A DNA stretch of 64,000 bases from an uncultured Agathobacter sp. (lineage in GTDB: Bacteria > Bacillota > Clostridia > Lachnospirales > Lachnospiraceae), in assembly GCA_944381555.1 (NCBI GenBank), contig CALWLL010000056.1, positions 62,001 to 126,000 on the forward strand, read 5' to 3'. Positions 16,052 to 24,687 of this stretch are shown piece by piece. The notes beneath the pieces were generated by a model. It made no database searches and was not told the origin of the DNA. It saw only the letters and a list, made by a program, of their open reading frames with translations. How positions within the stretch are numbered: the stretch's first letter is position 1; the number at the start of each line of letters is the position of its first letter. The position numbers and the translations under genes are program-made.

Positions 16052-18442
16052 TTATTCGTAATTTAATGTGCCTCCCTGATCAGCAACAAAAGCCTCCCAT
16101 TCAGCATCTGTATAATTGTATGTCATGTGACGGATTCCGCCGTAAGCATACATGATGTTGTAAGTTGTTGTACCCATATTTGTCTTCATAGAGTACAGTG
16201 AACACTGGGTTTCTGTAGCCCAAGGAATACACTGATATGTTTTAACTACACCTGTTTCAAGTGCTGCTAATACAAACAATCTTGCATCCATATCGTTAGA
16301 ATAGTTTCCGCCGGCTGCAATAGCCTGTGACCAGTTAAAGAATGTATCGGTAACTGTTTCAGCAGTTCCATCACCATTGAAATCGTATGTGATGTCAAGT
16401 GTATCTGTTGTTGGATCCCAACCACAGGATTCATGAACTGTTCCTGCATAGCTGGCATCTGTATAACATCTCATGGCATTGAATGGATAGAATGCAGCGC
16501 CGCCCCATGCACCACGAATCATTTCAATCTTACCTGAAGCAACATCATCATATCTATTCTGGCGTCCTGCTGAGAAGTTGAATGTAATCATACCTTCAAA
16601 GCCTGTTCCTTTTGTTGCGGCATCCACAAATTCATTCATTAATGTTTCCTGTGTTTCGTCTTCCGCAGTTGTTTCAGATGCAGCAGATACGCAGCAATTA
16701 ATTACAATCTTCTGTCCGTCTGTATAGTTTCCGTCAGCCTTTGCCTGTTCGTATACAGACTGGAATAACTTCTTAGCTTCTTCAACATCATAACCTGTTA
16801 CAGAATTATACTTTTCTTCAATGTTCTCATCTGTATATTCGATATCGTAGATATTTAATACAGCAGCCATAGCTTCTTTTGTATTTCTGTAAATAGATTC
16901 TGTGTCATTAGCAATGTCATAATAGTATAAGCTGTTTAATAAGAAATATGCCGGTTTGTAAGCAGAAGTTGCTTCTGTTGTAAATCTGGCTCTATCCATT
17001 GAATATGAGATAGCCTTACGGAAATCATCATATGCTAATACTCTCTTGTTTGATCCGTCATTTGCTTCTACTTCTAATGCTTTCAGAGCTTCAAGGTCTG
17101 TAGCAAAAACCCAACGGTATGTATAGGTTTGATCTGTCTGTAATAAGTAATCAGACATTTTGTATTTTGCCATATCGTCCGCAGTTAATGCAACATCATC
17201 AATTTTACCGCTGTTGAACAACTGCAACTGCGTATTATGATCAGATACAATCTGATATACAACTTTAGTGGTCTGGTACTGGTTTTCATGCTTTCCGTCT
17301 GTGTAACCATACCAGTTATCATTCTTAACAAGTACAAACTGTTTATTTGTTTCAAAGCTTTCTAATTTGTATGGTCCATATGACATATAAGTATCAACAG
17401 ATGTACCATAATTAGTAGCTGTTAATTCTCCGGTCGTTTCTTTGCCTGCTTCGTATAAATCTTCATATACGATCCAGTTGGATGTACATGCTGTATAGAA
17501 GTTAAATTCATCAATCGGAATTTCTGTGATGTAAAGAATTGTATAATCATCAACTTTTACAAGACCAACTTCTGAGAAATCAATTGCCTCATGTGCTCCG
17601 TTGATATAGAATGCCATTTCCATGAATTCTTCTTCATATCCACTGCCTACGATACCGCAGATTCCTTTAATGGCAGCTATCATCTCATCTGTAATCGGTG
17701 CATATTCTTCATCTCCGACAAGTTCAACCAATTTCTGATAGTAATCTGTTCCGTCAGCACCTGTAAAATATGCAGCTCCATACTGCTCATACGCATCATT
17801 TAAACTCATACCCCAAAATGCATTTGTAGCTGTTAAGCTTACATACATTTTATCTGTATCATTTACAGTTAAGGCATATCCGTCACCTGTGTAAATATCA
17901 TCATAAATTGGCTGTCCATCAAGATCGTTGTTAAAATATTTTTCTGCATTTAAAATAGCTGAGTCACCAGATACATAGTTTCCGGCACGGTAGTTTTTCA
18001 TACCTGAATCCAAAAGTTGCTGCATTGAGTAAACGTATGTATCAGCATTGATTGCTGTACCATCTGCCCATTTTGCAGCCTTGTTTAATTTGATTTCCCA
18101 AACACGTCCTGTTTCATCTGCGCCAATGCCCCATTTTTCTTTGTCTGCGTATGTAGCTGTGATATCATTGATATCTTCAGCCATTTCCATTACCCATTCA
18201 AAGTTCACACCATCATCCGCAATTTGAACATCCACAAGACCCATTTCAATATAGGACATAAGAGTAGATTCTACATTCATCGCCCATGTATGTGGGTTCC
18301 AGTTCTGTGGGCTTGCATCCATATACGTATTATAAGTATAGGACGCATCCTTGTCATCGTCTTTGCCGCCGCATGCTGCTAATGATAATGTCATAACCAC
18401 AGCTAATGTGAGACAAAGCACTTTTTTGAGTGTCTTTTTCAT
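16052..18442 (-). CDS. oppA: Oligopeptide-binding lipoprotein, large OppA type (SBP family 5)
   Basis: Extracellular substrate-binding lipoprotein. Lipoprotein signal peptide with lipobox SLAAC (Cys24). Family-5 features: KWADGTAINADTYVYSMQQL, SYGPYKLESFETNKQFVLVKN, and a C-terminal region that builds the third lobe. At 796 residues it is about 250 longer than E. coli OppA, with extra acidic segments such as residues around 150-290. GGAGG lies eight bases from ATG, and a good SigA promoter lies about 115 bases upstream. The enlarged binding protein matches the enlarged OppC loop, so they probably form a co-adapted peptide importer. The substrate cannot be read from the sequence. Confidence 0.93.
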   Translation of the reverse strand: MKKTLKKVLCLTLAVVMTLSLAACGGKDDDKDASYTYNTYMDASPQNWNPHTWAMNVESTLMSYIEMGLVDVQIADDGVNFEWVMEMAEDINDITATYADKEKWGIGADETGRVWEIKLNKAAKWADGTAINADTYVYSMQQLLDSGMKNYRAGNYVSGDSAILNAEKYFNNDLDGQPIYDDIYTGDGYALTVNDTDKMYVSLTATNAFWGMSLNDAYEQYGAAYFTGADGTDYYQKLVELVGDEEYAPITDEMIAAIKGICGIVGSGYEEEFMEMAFYINGAHEAIDFSEVGLVKVDDYTILYITEIPIDEFNFYTACTSNWIVYEDLYEAGKETTGELTATNYGTSVDTYMSYGPYKLESFETNKQFVLVKNDNWYGYTDGKHENQYQTTKVVYQIVSDHNTQLQLFNSGKIDDVALTADDMAKYKMSDYLLQTDQTYTYRWVFATDLEALKALEVEANDGSNKRVLAYDDFRKAISYSMDRARFTTEATSAYKPAYFLLNSLYYYDIANDTESIYRNTKEAMAAVLNIYDIEYTDENIEEKYNSVTGYDVEEAKKLFQSVYEQAKADGNYTDGQKIVINCCVSAASETTAEDETQETLMNEFVDAATKGTGFEGMITFNFSAGRQNRYDDVASGKIEMIRGAWGGAAFYPFNAMRCYTDASYAGTVHESCGWDPTTDTLDITYDFNGDGTAETVTDTFFNWSQAIAAGGNYSNDMDARLFVLAALETGVVKTYQCIPWATETQCSLYSMKTNMGTTTYNIMYAYGGIRHMTYNYTDAEWEAFVADQGGTLNYE

Positions 18443-18555
18443 AATATCTTCCTCCTGAATATTATATATTTTAACCGCCTTTGGCGGATAAAACCACAGT
18501 AACCATTCTTTGGTAAAAAAACCTTTGTTTGCCCGTCACGGACAACTGTTATCTT

Positions 18556-18583
18556 ATTATACATGATTTATTGAAATTGTCAA
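18556..18583 (-). promoter_or_regulatory. SigA promoter of oppABCDF
   Basis: Perfect TTGACA (18578-18583) and perfect TATAAT (18556-18561) with a 16-base spacer on the minus strand. It is the best promoter match I found in the window, which fits strong expression of a peptide-binding lipoprotein. Confidence 0.88.
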
Positions 18584-18701
18584 TGACATTTATGTGTTTT
18601 TAGTACAATTTTACTGCGACTATTTCGTATATATAGTATCAATTCCGATTTTATACCCAAATTATGGAAAAATATTTCAAACAGACATAAATCTGTTCCC
18701 C

Positions 18702-18741
18702 CAAAAAAACAAACCGACACAAGAAGTTTCTTGCATCGGTT
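18702..18741 (-). terminator. Intrinsic terminator after tsf
   Basis: Minus-strand stem AACCGATGCAAGAA / TTCTTGTGTCGGTT (14 pairs with two G-U, the innermost opening into the loop), followed by TTGTTTTTTT. It ends the rpsB-tsf unit 36 bases after the tsf stop. Confidence 0.9.
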
Positions 18742-18776
18742 CCTTTTTGCTTATTTTGTTTTATGCAGGGCAAAAA

Positions 18777-19712
18777 TCAATAGCCAGCCATCTGGGCAGC
18801 TACTTCTGCAGCGAAGTCTTCGTTTTTCTTTTCAAGACCCTCGCCTGTTTCAAAACGCACAAATTTCTTAACCGAAACTGTAGCGCCAACTGCTTTTGAC
18901 ACCTCTTCTAAATATTTCGCAACAGTCTGTTTTCCATCTTCTGCTTTAACATAAACCTGATCTACTAAACAGATTTCTTTTAGCTGCTTGCTGATACGTC
19001 CTTCAATCATACCATTTATCACCTTTTCCGGTTTAGAGGCTTCCTTAGGATCATTCATTATCTGAGCAAGGATAATTTCTTTTTCATGAGCGATATATTC
19101 CTCGCTGATCTCACTTCTGTTGATATACTGCGCATTCAAAGCTGCAATCTGCATAGCGATGTTTGTCAACGCTTCTTTTACTTCATCATTCACAACTGCC
19201 GTTTCAGCCTCAACGATTACGCCAATTCTTCCTCCGCCATGAACATAAGAAACTACACATCCGTTTTCAGCTACAACTTTCTCAAATCTTCTGATTTTTA
19301 AGTTTTCACCAATAACAGCTATTTTTTCCACTAAAGCATCGTTGACTGTTTTGCTTGTATCTTCATTCCATGCTTCTGCCATGAATGCGTCCATGTCAGT
19401 TGCATTAGTTTTTACCGCCTGATTAGCAACATCCTTAACGAAATCTCTGAATGTTTCATTCTTAGCGACAAAGTCTGTTTCAGAGTTTACTTCAACAACG
19501 GCTGCTGTATTGCCATCTACTACTACTGTACAAAGACCTTCCGCCGCAATACGACTTGCTTTCTTTTCTGCTTTTGCCTGTCCGTTCTTTCTTAAGTATT
19601 CAACAGCGGCATCCATGTCACCATTTGTCTCGCCCAATGCTTTTTTACAATCCATCATGCCTGCGCCTGTCATTTCACGCAGTTCTTTTACCATAGCTGC
19701 TGTAATTGCCAT
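18777..19712 (-). CDS. tsf: Translation elongation factor Ts
   Basis: EF-Ts exchanges GDP on EF-Tu. The N-terminal UBA-like domain has ITAAMVKELREMTGAGMMDCKKAL; the core follows (NSETDFVAKNETFRDF, HGGGRIGV). The length, 311 residues, is typical of Clostridia. The ATG of MAITAAMV is chosen because GGAGG lies eight bases upstream; a TTG five codons earlier overlaps that box and is rejected. It is co-transcribed with rpsB past an intervening hairpin. Confidence 0.97.
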   Translation of the reverse strand: MAITAAMVKELREMTGAGMMDCKKALGETNGDMDAAVEYLRKNGQAKAEKKASRIAAEGLCTVVVDGNTAAVVEVNSETDFVAKNETFRDFVKDVANQAVKTNATDMDAFMAEAWNEDTSKTVNDALVEKIAVIGENLKIRRFEKVVAENGCVVSYVHGGGRIGVIVEAETAVVNDEVKEALTNIAMQIAALNAQYINRSEISEEYIAHEKEIILAQIMNDPKEASKPEKVINGMIEGRISKQLKEICLVDQVYVKAEDGKQTVAKYLEEVSKAVGATVSVKKFVRFETGEGLEKKNEDFAAEVAAQMAGY

Positions 19713-19744
19713 TTTCTTATCCTCCAAGATATTATTTAATTAAG

Positions 19745-19776
19745 CAGAAGGGTAAACCATCCAGCTTACCCTTCTG
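19745..19776 (-). repeat. Hairpin between rpsB and tsf
   Basis: Perfect 11-bp stem (CAGAAGGGTAA / TTACCCTTCTG) with a 10-base loop, 10 bases after the rpsB stop, followed by an AT-rich stretch without a T run. This suggests a pause, processing or message-stability element that sets the S2 to EF-Ts ratio; the function is inferred. Confidence 0.7.
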
Positions 19777-19785
19777 AATGTTCAA

Positions 19786-20565
19786 TTATTCTTCTTCTGA
19801 AACTTCTTCTGCAACGGTTTCTGCCACTTTCTCTGTTACATTCTCTGTCACTTCTTCCGTTTCAACAGGCGCAACTGTTTCTTCGCCCTGTTTTGCTTCG
19901 ATAACAGCATCTGCCATTTTAGAAACAATCAATTTTACCGCACGGATGGCATCGTCATTACCCGGAATGACATAATCTAATTCTTCCGGATCACAGTTTG
20001 TATCAGCGATACCGATAAGTGTAATGCCAAGAGCCTGTGCTTCCTGGATACAGATTCTTTCTTTCTTAGGATCAACTACGAAGATAGCATCCGGAATTCT
20101 CTTCATTTCTTTGATTCCGCCAAGGTTTTTCTCAAGTTTTTCCCATTCTTTCTTAATGGCGATAACTTCTTTCTTTGGAAGAACATCAAATGTTCCGTCT
20201 TCTGCCATAGTTTCAATTTCCTTTAATCTTGCAATACGGCTCTGGATTGTTTTGAAGTTGGTAAGCATACCGCCTAACCATCTCTCATTTACATAATACA
20301 TTCCGCAGCGTTCAGCTTCTGTCTTAACTGCGTCCTGTGCCTGTTTCTTTGTTCCCACAAAAAGGATTGTTCCTCCCTGTGCTGCAATGTCCGAAATTGC
20401 ATCATAAGCTTCATCTACCTTACCTACAGACTTCTGTAAGTCGATGATATAAATGCCATTTCTTTCTGTGTAAATGTATGGAGCCATTTTTGGGTTCCAT
20501 CTTCTTGTCTGATGTCCAAAGTGAACACCTGCTTCAAGTAACTGTTTCATTGAAATTACGCTCAT
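19786..20565 (-). CDS. rpsB: 30S ribosomal protein S2
   Basis: Conserved S2 sequence: [67 protein letters not shown] and [22 protein letters not shown]. The last 40 or so residues form an acidic Glu/Val/Thr tail, a common variable extension in Clostridia. GGAGG lies seven bases before the chosen ATG, giving 259 residues. The gene sits directly after the flagellar cluster, as in B. subtilis. Confidence 0.98.
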   Translation of the reverse strand: MSVISMKQLLEAGVHFGHQTRRWNPKMAPYIYTERNGIYIIDLQKSVGKVDEAYDAISDIAAQGGTILFVGTKKQAQDAVKTEAERCGMYYVNERWLGGMLTNFKTIQSRIARLKEIETMAEDGTFDVLPKKEVIAIKKEWEKLEKNLGGIKEMKRIPDAIFVVDPKKERICIQEAQALGITLIGIADTNCDPEELDYVIPGNDDAIRAVKLIVSKMADAVIEAKQGEETVAPVETEEVTENVTEKVAETVAEEVSEEE

Positions 20566-20630
20566 TTTCTTTACCTCCATTGGTTGTAATCTTCCGCATA
20601 CTTCATTCGCCAAAGTAACTGACCAAGCGT

Positions 20631-20654
20631 GATGCCAGCACCGGCTTTGACATC
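20631..20654 (-). other. Structured segment in the rpsB leader
   Basis: On the minus strand GATGTCA pairs with TGGCATC (7 pairs, one G-U) with a smaller inner stem, inside the roughly 125-base leader between the rpsB promoter and its ATG. A leader this long may carry autoregulation by S2, but no known leader motif is recognised. Confidence 0.4.
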
Positions 20655-20690
20655 CATATGCGTGTTTAATAGTAACCAGCCACAAAATTA

Positions 20691-20718
20691 GCCTTTGGTA
20701 TCATATCACACCAAAGGC
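20691..20718 (-). repeat. Inverted repeat overlapping the rpsB promoter; may also end the flagellar operon
   Basis: Nine-base arms GCCTTTGGT / ACCAAAGGC with a 10-base loop, followed on the minus strand by TAATTTTG. It can act as a weak terminator for the upstream flagellar operon. The loop also contains the rpsB -10 box, so it may instead be an operator. The two roles are not exclusive. Confidence 0.6.
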
Positions 20719-20728
20719 TTCGTTGCAA
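20700..20728 (-). promoter_or_regulatory. SigA-type promoter of rpsB-tsf
   Basis: TTGCAA (20723-20728) and TATGAT (20700-20705) with a 17-base spacer on the minus strand, between the last flagellar-cluster gene and rpsB. The -10 box lies in the loop of the inverted repeat at 20691-20718. Confidence 0.65.
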
Positions 20729-20754
20729 GCATTTTATTTACTATTTTACTATTT

Positions 20755-21255
20755 TTATGATTTTGTGATAATCTTTGCAATTTCTTCATATGACATTCCG
20801 GCCCTGATTGTGTAGGAGCCTGATTGAAGCTTCTTTGCATAACCGTTTTCATCTAAATAATCTCTAAACCCGGACCAGTCTTCGATTATTCCGTTTTCTT
20901 CTAATTCCTTTGCTATCAGTTTTGGAGTGTCCCCCCATGTAATATGCAATACATACTCTATAATTTCAGTCTGTGTTTCGGAAGAACTTTCACTTTCGCT
21001 TTCACTTTCACTTTCTCTCTGCGAGTCGCTCTCCGTTTCTGTATCATCCCCGGATTCGGAATCCTCTTTATTTCCAAACAGACCATCCTCTGATTCCTTT
21101 TCACTTCCCGGCATTACCATCCCAAGTTTCCCGGCTCTTTCAATAATTTCTTTATCAGACAGTTCCTTGTTATGTATTACACCAGAAACAGTCATTATCA
21201 ATGTTGCAAAAATAATGCCCATCCCCAAACCTTTTAAATAATATTTAAATTTCAT
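20755..21255 (-). CDS. Membrane-anchored protein with an MltG/YceG-type LysM-like domain
   Basis: 166 residues: one membrane helix (about 8-28), an acidic low-complexity linker with a (Ser-Glu) repeat (about 55-98), and a C-terminal domain of about 65 residues. That domain reads ITWGDTPKLIAKELEENGII, then LQSGSYTIRAGMSYEEIAKI. This matches the N-terminal LysM-like subdomain of the endolytic transglycosylase MltG (IA--L---GII--F--Y------L--G-Y-L--GMS--EI), but the catalytic domain is absent. Its ATG overlaps the stop of the previous gene (ATGA). It is the last gene of the flagellar/chemotaxis cluster. I infer a peptidoglycan-binding or glycan-strand-sensing role. Confidence 0.75.
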   Translation of the reverse strand: MKFKYYLKGLGMGIIFATLIMTVSGVIHNKELSDKEIIERAGKLGMVMPGSEKESEDGLFGNKEDSESGDDTETESDSQRESESESESESSSETQTEIIEYVLHITWGDTPKLIAKELEENGIIEDWSGFRDYLDENGYAKKLQSGSYTIRAGMSYEEIAKIITKS

Positions 21256-21926
21256 TCTCGTTCTTCCTTGTATAACCCCAATACCAATCTTACTTCACCA
21301 AGGCCACAATCTAGTGTCTTTGCAATTTCAACATCGCTTCTGCCCGCCTTGTGCATCTGAAGTATCTGTTCATTCTTGTTTGCATAGCCGTTTTCCTGCA
21401 TGGCATCCGCATCGCCTTGGTTTATTTCTTCTGTTGCAGCCGTAACGGATGTCACACGCTGCTGTTCCGTATCGTTTTCGGAAGAAAGCTTCCCTTCTGA
21501 TTTGGATACATCGGCCTCCTTCGGTTCAGCGTTTACCTGCCTTGTGTGTTCTTGTAAGGTACCCGCCAGTTCAGTTATATCCGCATGTTTATCATTTAAC
21601 ATACTGTAAAGGAACATAATTTCATTATGTGTTTTGTTCATGTTTTCAAGAACAGTATCTGCGTATTCACTGATTGCCATGATTTTCTGATTTGTCTCTT
21701 TTTCAAGACCTCTTTGGGTAATGGCAAGCGACTCATCTATGATTTCTTCTACAGAATTCTCTACCTGGGTACGGGCTTCGTTTACCTGTTTTTCAACAAT
21801 GATATTTAATTGGGTTTCGCTCATTTTAGAGATTTCCTTAAGATCCTTTTCGGAAAATCTCTCCTCTATAAAATAGCTTCCTACTAAAAAAGCCACTCCT
21901 ATCAATATAAGTACAACCGCTAACAT
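21252..21926 (-). CDS. DUF6115-like / SwrB-like coiled-coil membrane protein
   Basis: 224 residues: an N-terminal membrane helix (1-18), a long coiled coil (about 25-130), a polar linker, and a C-terminal helix-turn-helix-like module (ILQMHKAGRSDVEIAKTLDCGLGEVRLVLGLY). Position shortly after the flagellar sigma gene and before rpsB, together with this layout, matches SwrB (YlxL) of B. subtilis, which promotes assembly and activation of the flagellar export apparatus. Sequence identity is too low for me to assert orthology; DUF6115 membership is from memory. Confidence 0.65.
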   Translation of the reverse strand: MLAVVLILIGVAFLVGSYFIEERFSEKDLKEISKMSETQLNIIVEKQVNEARTQVENSVEEIIDESLAITQRGLEKETNQKIMAISEYADTVLENMNKTHNEIMFLYSMLNDKHADITELAGTLQEHTRQVNAEPKEADVSKSEGKLSSENDTEQQRVTSVTAATEEINQGDADAMQENGYANKNEQILQMHKAGRSDVEIAKTLDCGLGEVRLVLGLYKEERE

Positions 21927-21938
21927 TCTTTTAGTCCT

Positions 21939-22259
21939 TTAAATCTTAACATCAAAATTAGTATTGGAATGTGTTCTGATGATTTTATCTTCCAATTTGC
22001 TGTCTTTTTTCTTATTTCCGGATTTCCTGCGGAAAAAGTATTCATTCTTTCCTTTTTCCCTGGCATCTGCGTGCGTGTCTGTTTTACTGCTGTTCTCTGG
22101 GTTTATAACCTGATGACGCATCTCATCTGCCTTTTTAACCATCTGCGCCTGAACATTCTGCTGCTCCACAGCAGGTCTGCTATCCTGCTGATGCTTTATT
22201 ATTCCTATATCATCCGATCTTTGCATTATACCACTTATATCAACAGGTCTAATTGACAC
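21939..22259 (-). CDS. Conserved hypothetical protein of the flagellar cluster
   Basis: 106 residues, hydrophilic, with no membrane segment or recognised domain. It begins SIRPVDISGIMQRSDDIG and is followed by a Gln/Lys-rich tail. It probably starts at a GTG, five bases after a GGTG box; no in-frame ATG is better placed. Small, charged proteins of this type at this position occur in other Clostridia, to my recollection, with no known function. It lies between fapA and the SwrB-like gene. Confidence 0.6.
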   Translation of the reverse strand: MSIRPVDISGIMQRSDDIGIIKHQQDSRPAVEQQNVQAQMVKKADEMRHQVINPENSSKTDTHADAREKGKNEYFFRRKSGNKKKDSKLEDKIIRTHSNTNFDVKI

Positions 22260-22277
22260 ACCATCACCACGCCTTCT

Positions 22278-23873
22278 TTAAAAACCTACAGAACGGATTT
22301 CACCATTTTGCTTTTTAAATTTGCAATAATTCATTTTATCTTTAATACTTAAACTCAAATCTGAAATAGACAACGAAACGCCAGGGTAAATCGTTCTGGT
22401 AATTGCAATATACGAACGGTCTGATTCCATCATTTCCATATGGATAGCCCGCATTTCATCCCGCATAGGCTCTAATTCTTCTTTTTTCCTTTTATATTCC
22501 ACAGCGAGATTCTGCACATACAGAAGTTTATCCTTTGGAAGATTTTCACCCTTTTTTAGAATAGCAGCGTAGTTATTGATGATAACCTTTAAATCCTCCA
22601 ATTCTTTTCCGCGTTTTGCAACTTCCTTGCTCAAATCCAGATAGCGCTGCTTCCGCCCCGGCTCAATTCCTACTTCAAGAGTTGTAAAAGTTCCCATATC
22701 TGTTCCGGCATACTCTGTCTCAATGCTTTTTCCTGCCCGAATGGTTCCGCCGTTAATCAGGCCTTTCCTGCCATGTACGCGCACTTCACCTGTTGCTGAT
22801 ACCTCACTATTGAGGATTGCTTCCGCTTCTATATATCCGCCTGCATATACCTTTGCATTTTCAATATATTTTGCGAGAACATTAGTCCCTGCCCTTAAAA
22901 CGCCCTTGTGCATTCCATGAATACCACGCTTAACGATAATCTGACTGGCAGCTTCTACATAAGCGTTCTCTACAACTCCGTCAATAATGATGTCTCCAGT
23001 AGCTTTTACAGAAAAACCGGCTTTTACATTGCCTTTAATCTCAACGCTTCCATTATATTCAATATTTCCTACAGAGTTATCCACATCCGCCGGAACCTGA
23101 AATACATTTGACACAAAAACCTTGCCATTGATACAATTCACATGTCCCGTTACATCAGAATAAATCTCCGTACGTTCTTCGTTGCAGCTAATATTATTTC
23201 CATATTCTAATCGCAGAGGACGGACTGTACGGGGTTTAATCTCTTCTCCGTATACATTTCTGCCCGGTGTACCCAAATCCTCTTTAATCAGTCTTGCAAG
23301 AAGATCGCCTGCCTTCACATGGCTGATTGTATTTAACTCTTTGTAATCTACACTTCCATCCTCATTTCTTTTAGGCTGAAGATTTTTATTTATATTAAAA
23401 AAGTATTCTATTTTGGCATCTTTTCCATGAACCGGGGAAAGTCCGGAGGCGAACAGATAATCCGTACAATACCGTCTGTTTTCCAGAAAATCTGCAATTG
23501 CCTTTTCGTCAATACCAAATATAACTTTGCGATAAGCCAACTCGCTTAGGATATCCTTTGCACTTAACTTCGCACCGCCTAAGGACGGCGGATAAAATCT
23601 GCATAATACTCTCATTTTATCTAATGAGATTGTAATATTCATTGTTTCCCTGCATGGGATACCATCCCATGTTCCCACAGTAACAACAGTTTCTTGGGCA
23701 GTATTTGCAATGGCAGCGTTTAACTCTTTTAAATCATATTGCTCATATTTTTGGGAAGCCAGATATTCTGTTACTTCTCCAATATTTAGCATTATTCCCC
23801 CATCCACCGGCGGATAGATATGAAGACACGCATTTGCGCCTTTTGACTCAAGTTGGAAGAACTGGTTTCTCAT
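22278..23873 (-). CDS. FapA-like DUF342 protein
   Basis: 531 residues. The N-terminal half contains the FapA domain (YPPVDGGIMLNIGEV, GDLLARLIKEDLGTPGRNVYGEEI). The central half is a right-handed beta-helix with repeated NIEYNGSVEIKGNVKAGFSV-type turns, and the end is a coiled coil (about 425-490). DUF342 proteins are often encoded with fliA and are thought to act in polar or cytoskeletal organisation; the precise role is unknown. The start is the ATG with GGAG eight bases upstream; an ATG six codons earlier lacks a ribosome site. Confidence 0.85.
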   Translation of the reverse strand: MRNQFFQLESKGANACLHIYPPVDGGIMLNIGEVTEYLASQKYEQYDLKELNAAIANTAQETVVTVGTWDGIPCRETMNITISLDKMRVLCRFYPPSLGGAKLSAKDILSELAYRKVIFGIDEKAIADFLENRRYCTDYLFASGLSPVHGKDAKIEYFFNINKNLQPKRNEDGSVDYKELNTISHVKAGDLLARLIKEDLGTPGRNVYGEEIKPRTVRPLRLEYGNNISCNEERTEIYSDVTGHVNCINGKVFVSNVFQVPADVDNSVGNIEYNGSVEIKGNVKAGFSVKATGDIIIDGVVENAYVEAASQIIVKRGIHGMHKGVLRAGTNVLAKYIENAKVYAGGYIEAEAILNSEVSATGEVRVHGRKGLINGGTIRAGKSIETEYAGTDMGTFTTLEVGIEPGRKQRYLDLSKEVAKRGKELEDLKVIINNYAAILKKGENLPKDKLLYVQNLAVEYKRKKEELEPMRDEMRAIHMEMMESDRSYIAITRTIYPGVSLSISDLSLSIKDKMNYCKFKKQNGEIRSVGF

Positions 23874-23901
23874 ACTTTCTTCTCCATACATTATATCGTG
23901 G

Positions 23902-24669
23902 TTATTCTTGTATCAAAATGTTCATGTATGCGCCCATTTCTTTGCGCATCTTAAGTAATGCTTTGGTATGTAACTGAGATACACGAGACTCTGAGACTTC
24001 CAGAACAAGACTGATTTCTTTTAAAGTCAGATCCTCGTAATAATATAGTTCAATAACCCTTCTCTCCTTTTCCGTTAAAAGACCTAACGCTTCAACAAGC
24101 ACGTCCTTTAACTCCTGTTCCTCTACAACCTCTTCTGGTTGCGAAAAACAGCTCTGACTGGCGATTTCAACAGCCGGCTCCTGCCCTTGTTCCTCAAATT
24201 CGGTTAAGGATACCATATTCGTAACCTTTAGCTGGGACTGCCAGTTGACAAATTCATCCTCTGAAATTCCTAATTCCATGATTATCTCTTCATCTGTAGC
24301 AGCTTTTCCTGTACGCATTTCTACCTGTTTCATGGCCTCATCAATCTTACGCTGACGCTGACGGACAGTTCGCGGAATCCAGTCCATCTTACGAATCTGG
24401 TCAAGAATCGCTCCGCGAATACGAAGGCTTGCATACGTCTCAAATTTTACATTTTTAGTCATGTCAAACTTGTCAATTGCGTCTATCAAGCCAAATATTC
24501 CATAGCTTACCAAATCATCATACTCTACATTATGACCTAAATACATACTAAGACGACCCGCAACTAATTTCACCAACTGCGCATAAGCAAGGATCAATTG
24601 TTCACGAATCTCTGGCGTAGGTTTTTTCTGATATTCACTCCAAAGTTTGTCCGTATCTACTGTCTTCAT
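23902..24669 (-). CDS. fliA: Flagellar RNA polymerase sigma factor, FliA/SigD (WhiG) family
   Basis: Sigma-28-type factor for late flagellar and chemotaxis genes. Region 2 is visible as HNVEYDDLVSYGIFGLIDAI and VKFETYASLRIRGAILDQIRKMDWIPRTVRQ, which is diagnostic of FliA/WhiG. Region 4 is LTEKERRVIELYYYEDLTLKEISLVLEVSESRVSQ. Its 255 residues are typical. It is encoded late in the cluster, so its level depends on long read-through transcription, as for SigD in B. subtilis. No flgM anti-sigma gene is in the window. Confidence 0.96.
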   Translation of the reverse strand: MKTVDTDKLWSEYQKKPTPEIREQLILAYAQLVKLVAGRLSMYLGHNVEYDDLVSYGIFGLIDAIDKFDMTKNVKFETYASLRIRGAILDQIRKMDWIPRTVRQRQRKIDEAMKQVEMRTGKAATDEEIIMELGISEDEFVNWQSQLKVTNMVSLTEFEEQGQEPAVEIASQSCFSQPEEVVEEQELKDVLVEALGLLTEKERRVIELYYYEDLTLKEISLVLEVSESRVSQLHTKALLKMRKEMGAYMNILIQE

Positions 24670-24687
24670 TTAAATCGCCCCGAGTTC

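Larger units (their letters stand above)
18443..18776. other. Intergenic region between tsf and oppA
   Basis: 334 bases without a credible gene. In transcription order it holds the tsf terminator (18702-18741), about 115 bases with no recognised signal, the oppA promoter (18556-18583) and a leader of about 107 bases. The leader contains a small hairpin CCGCC-AAA-GGCGG (18475-18487) just before the oppA ribosome binding site. I recognise no known riboswitch. Confidence 0.7.

Noticed and set aside
18443..18776. Riboswitch or T-box in the oppA leader
   Set aside because: Only a small hairpin near the ribosome site is seen; no conserved core of a known riboswitch or T-box sequence.
20985..21045. 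TTTCACTTTCAC-type microsatellite
   Set aside because: Encodes the Ser-Glu linker of the MltG-like protein in frame; no sign of an independent repeat element.
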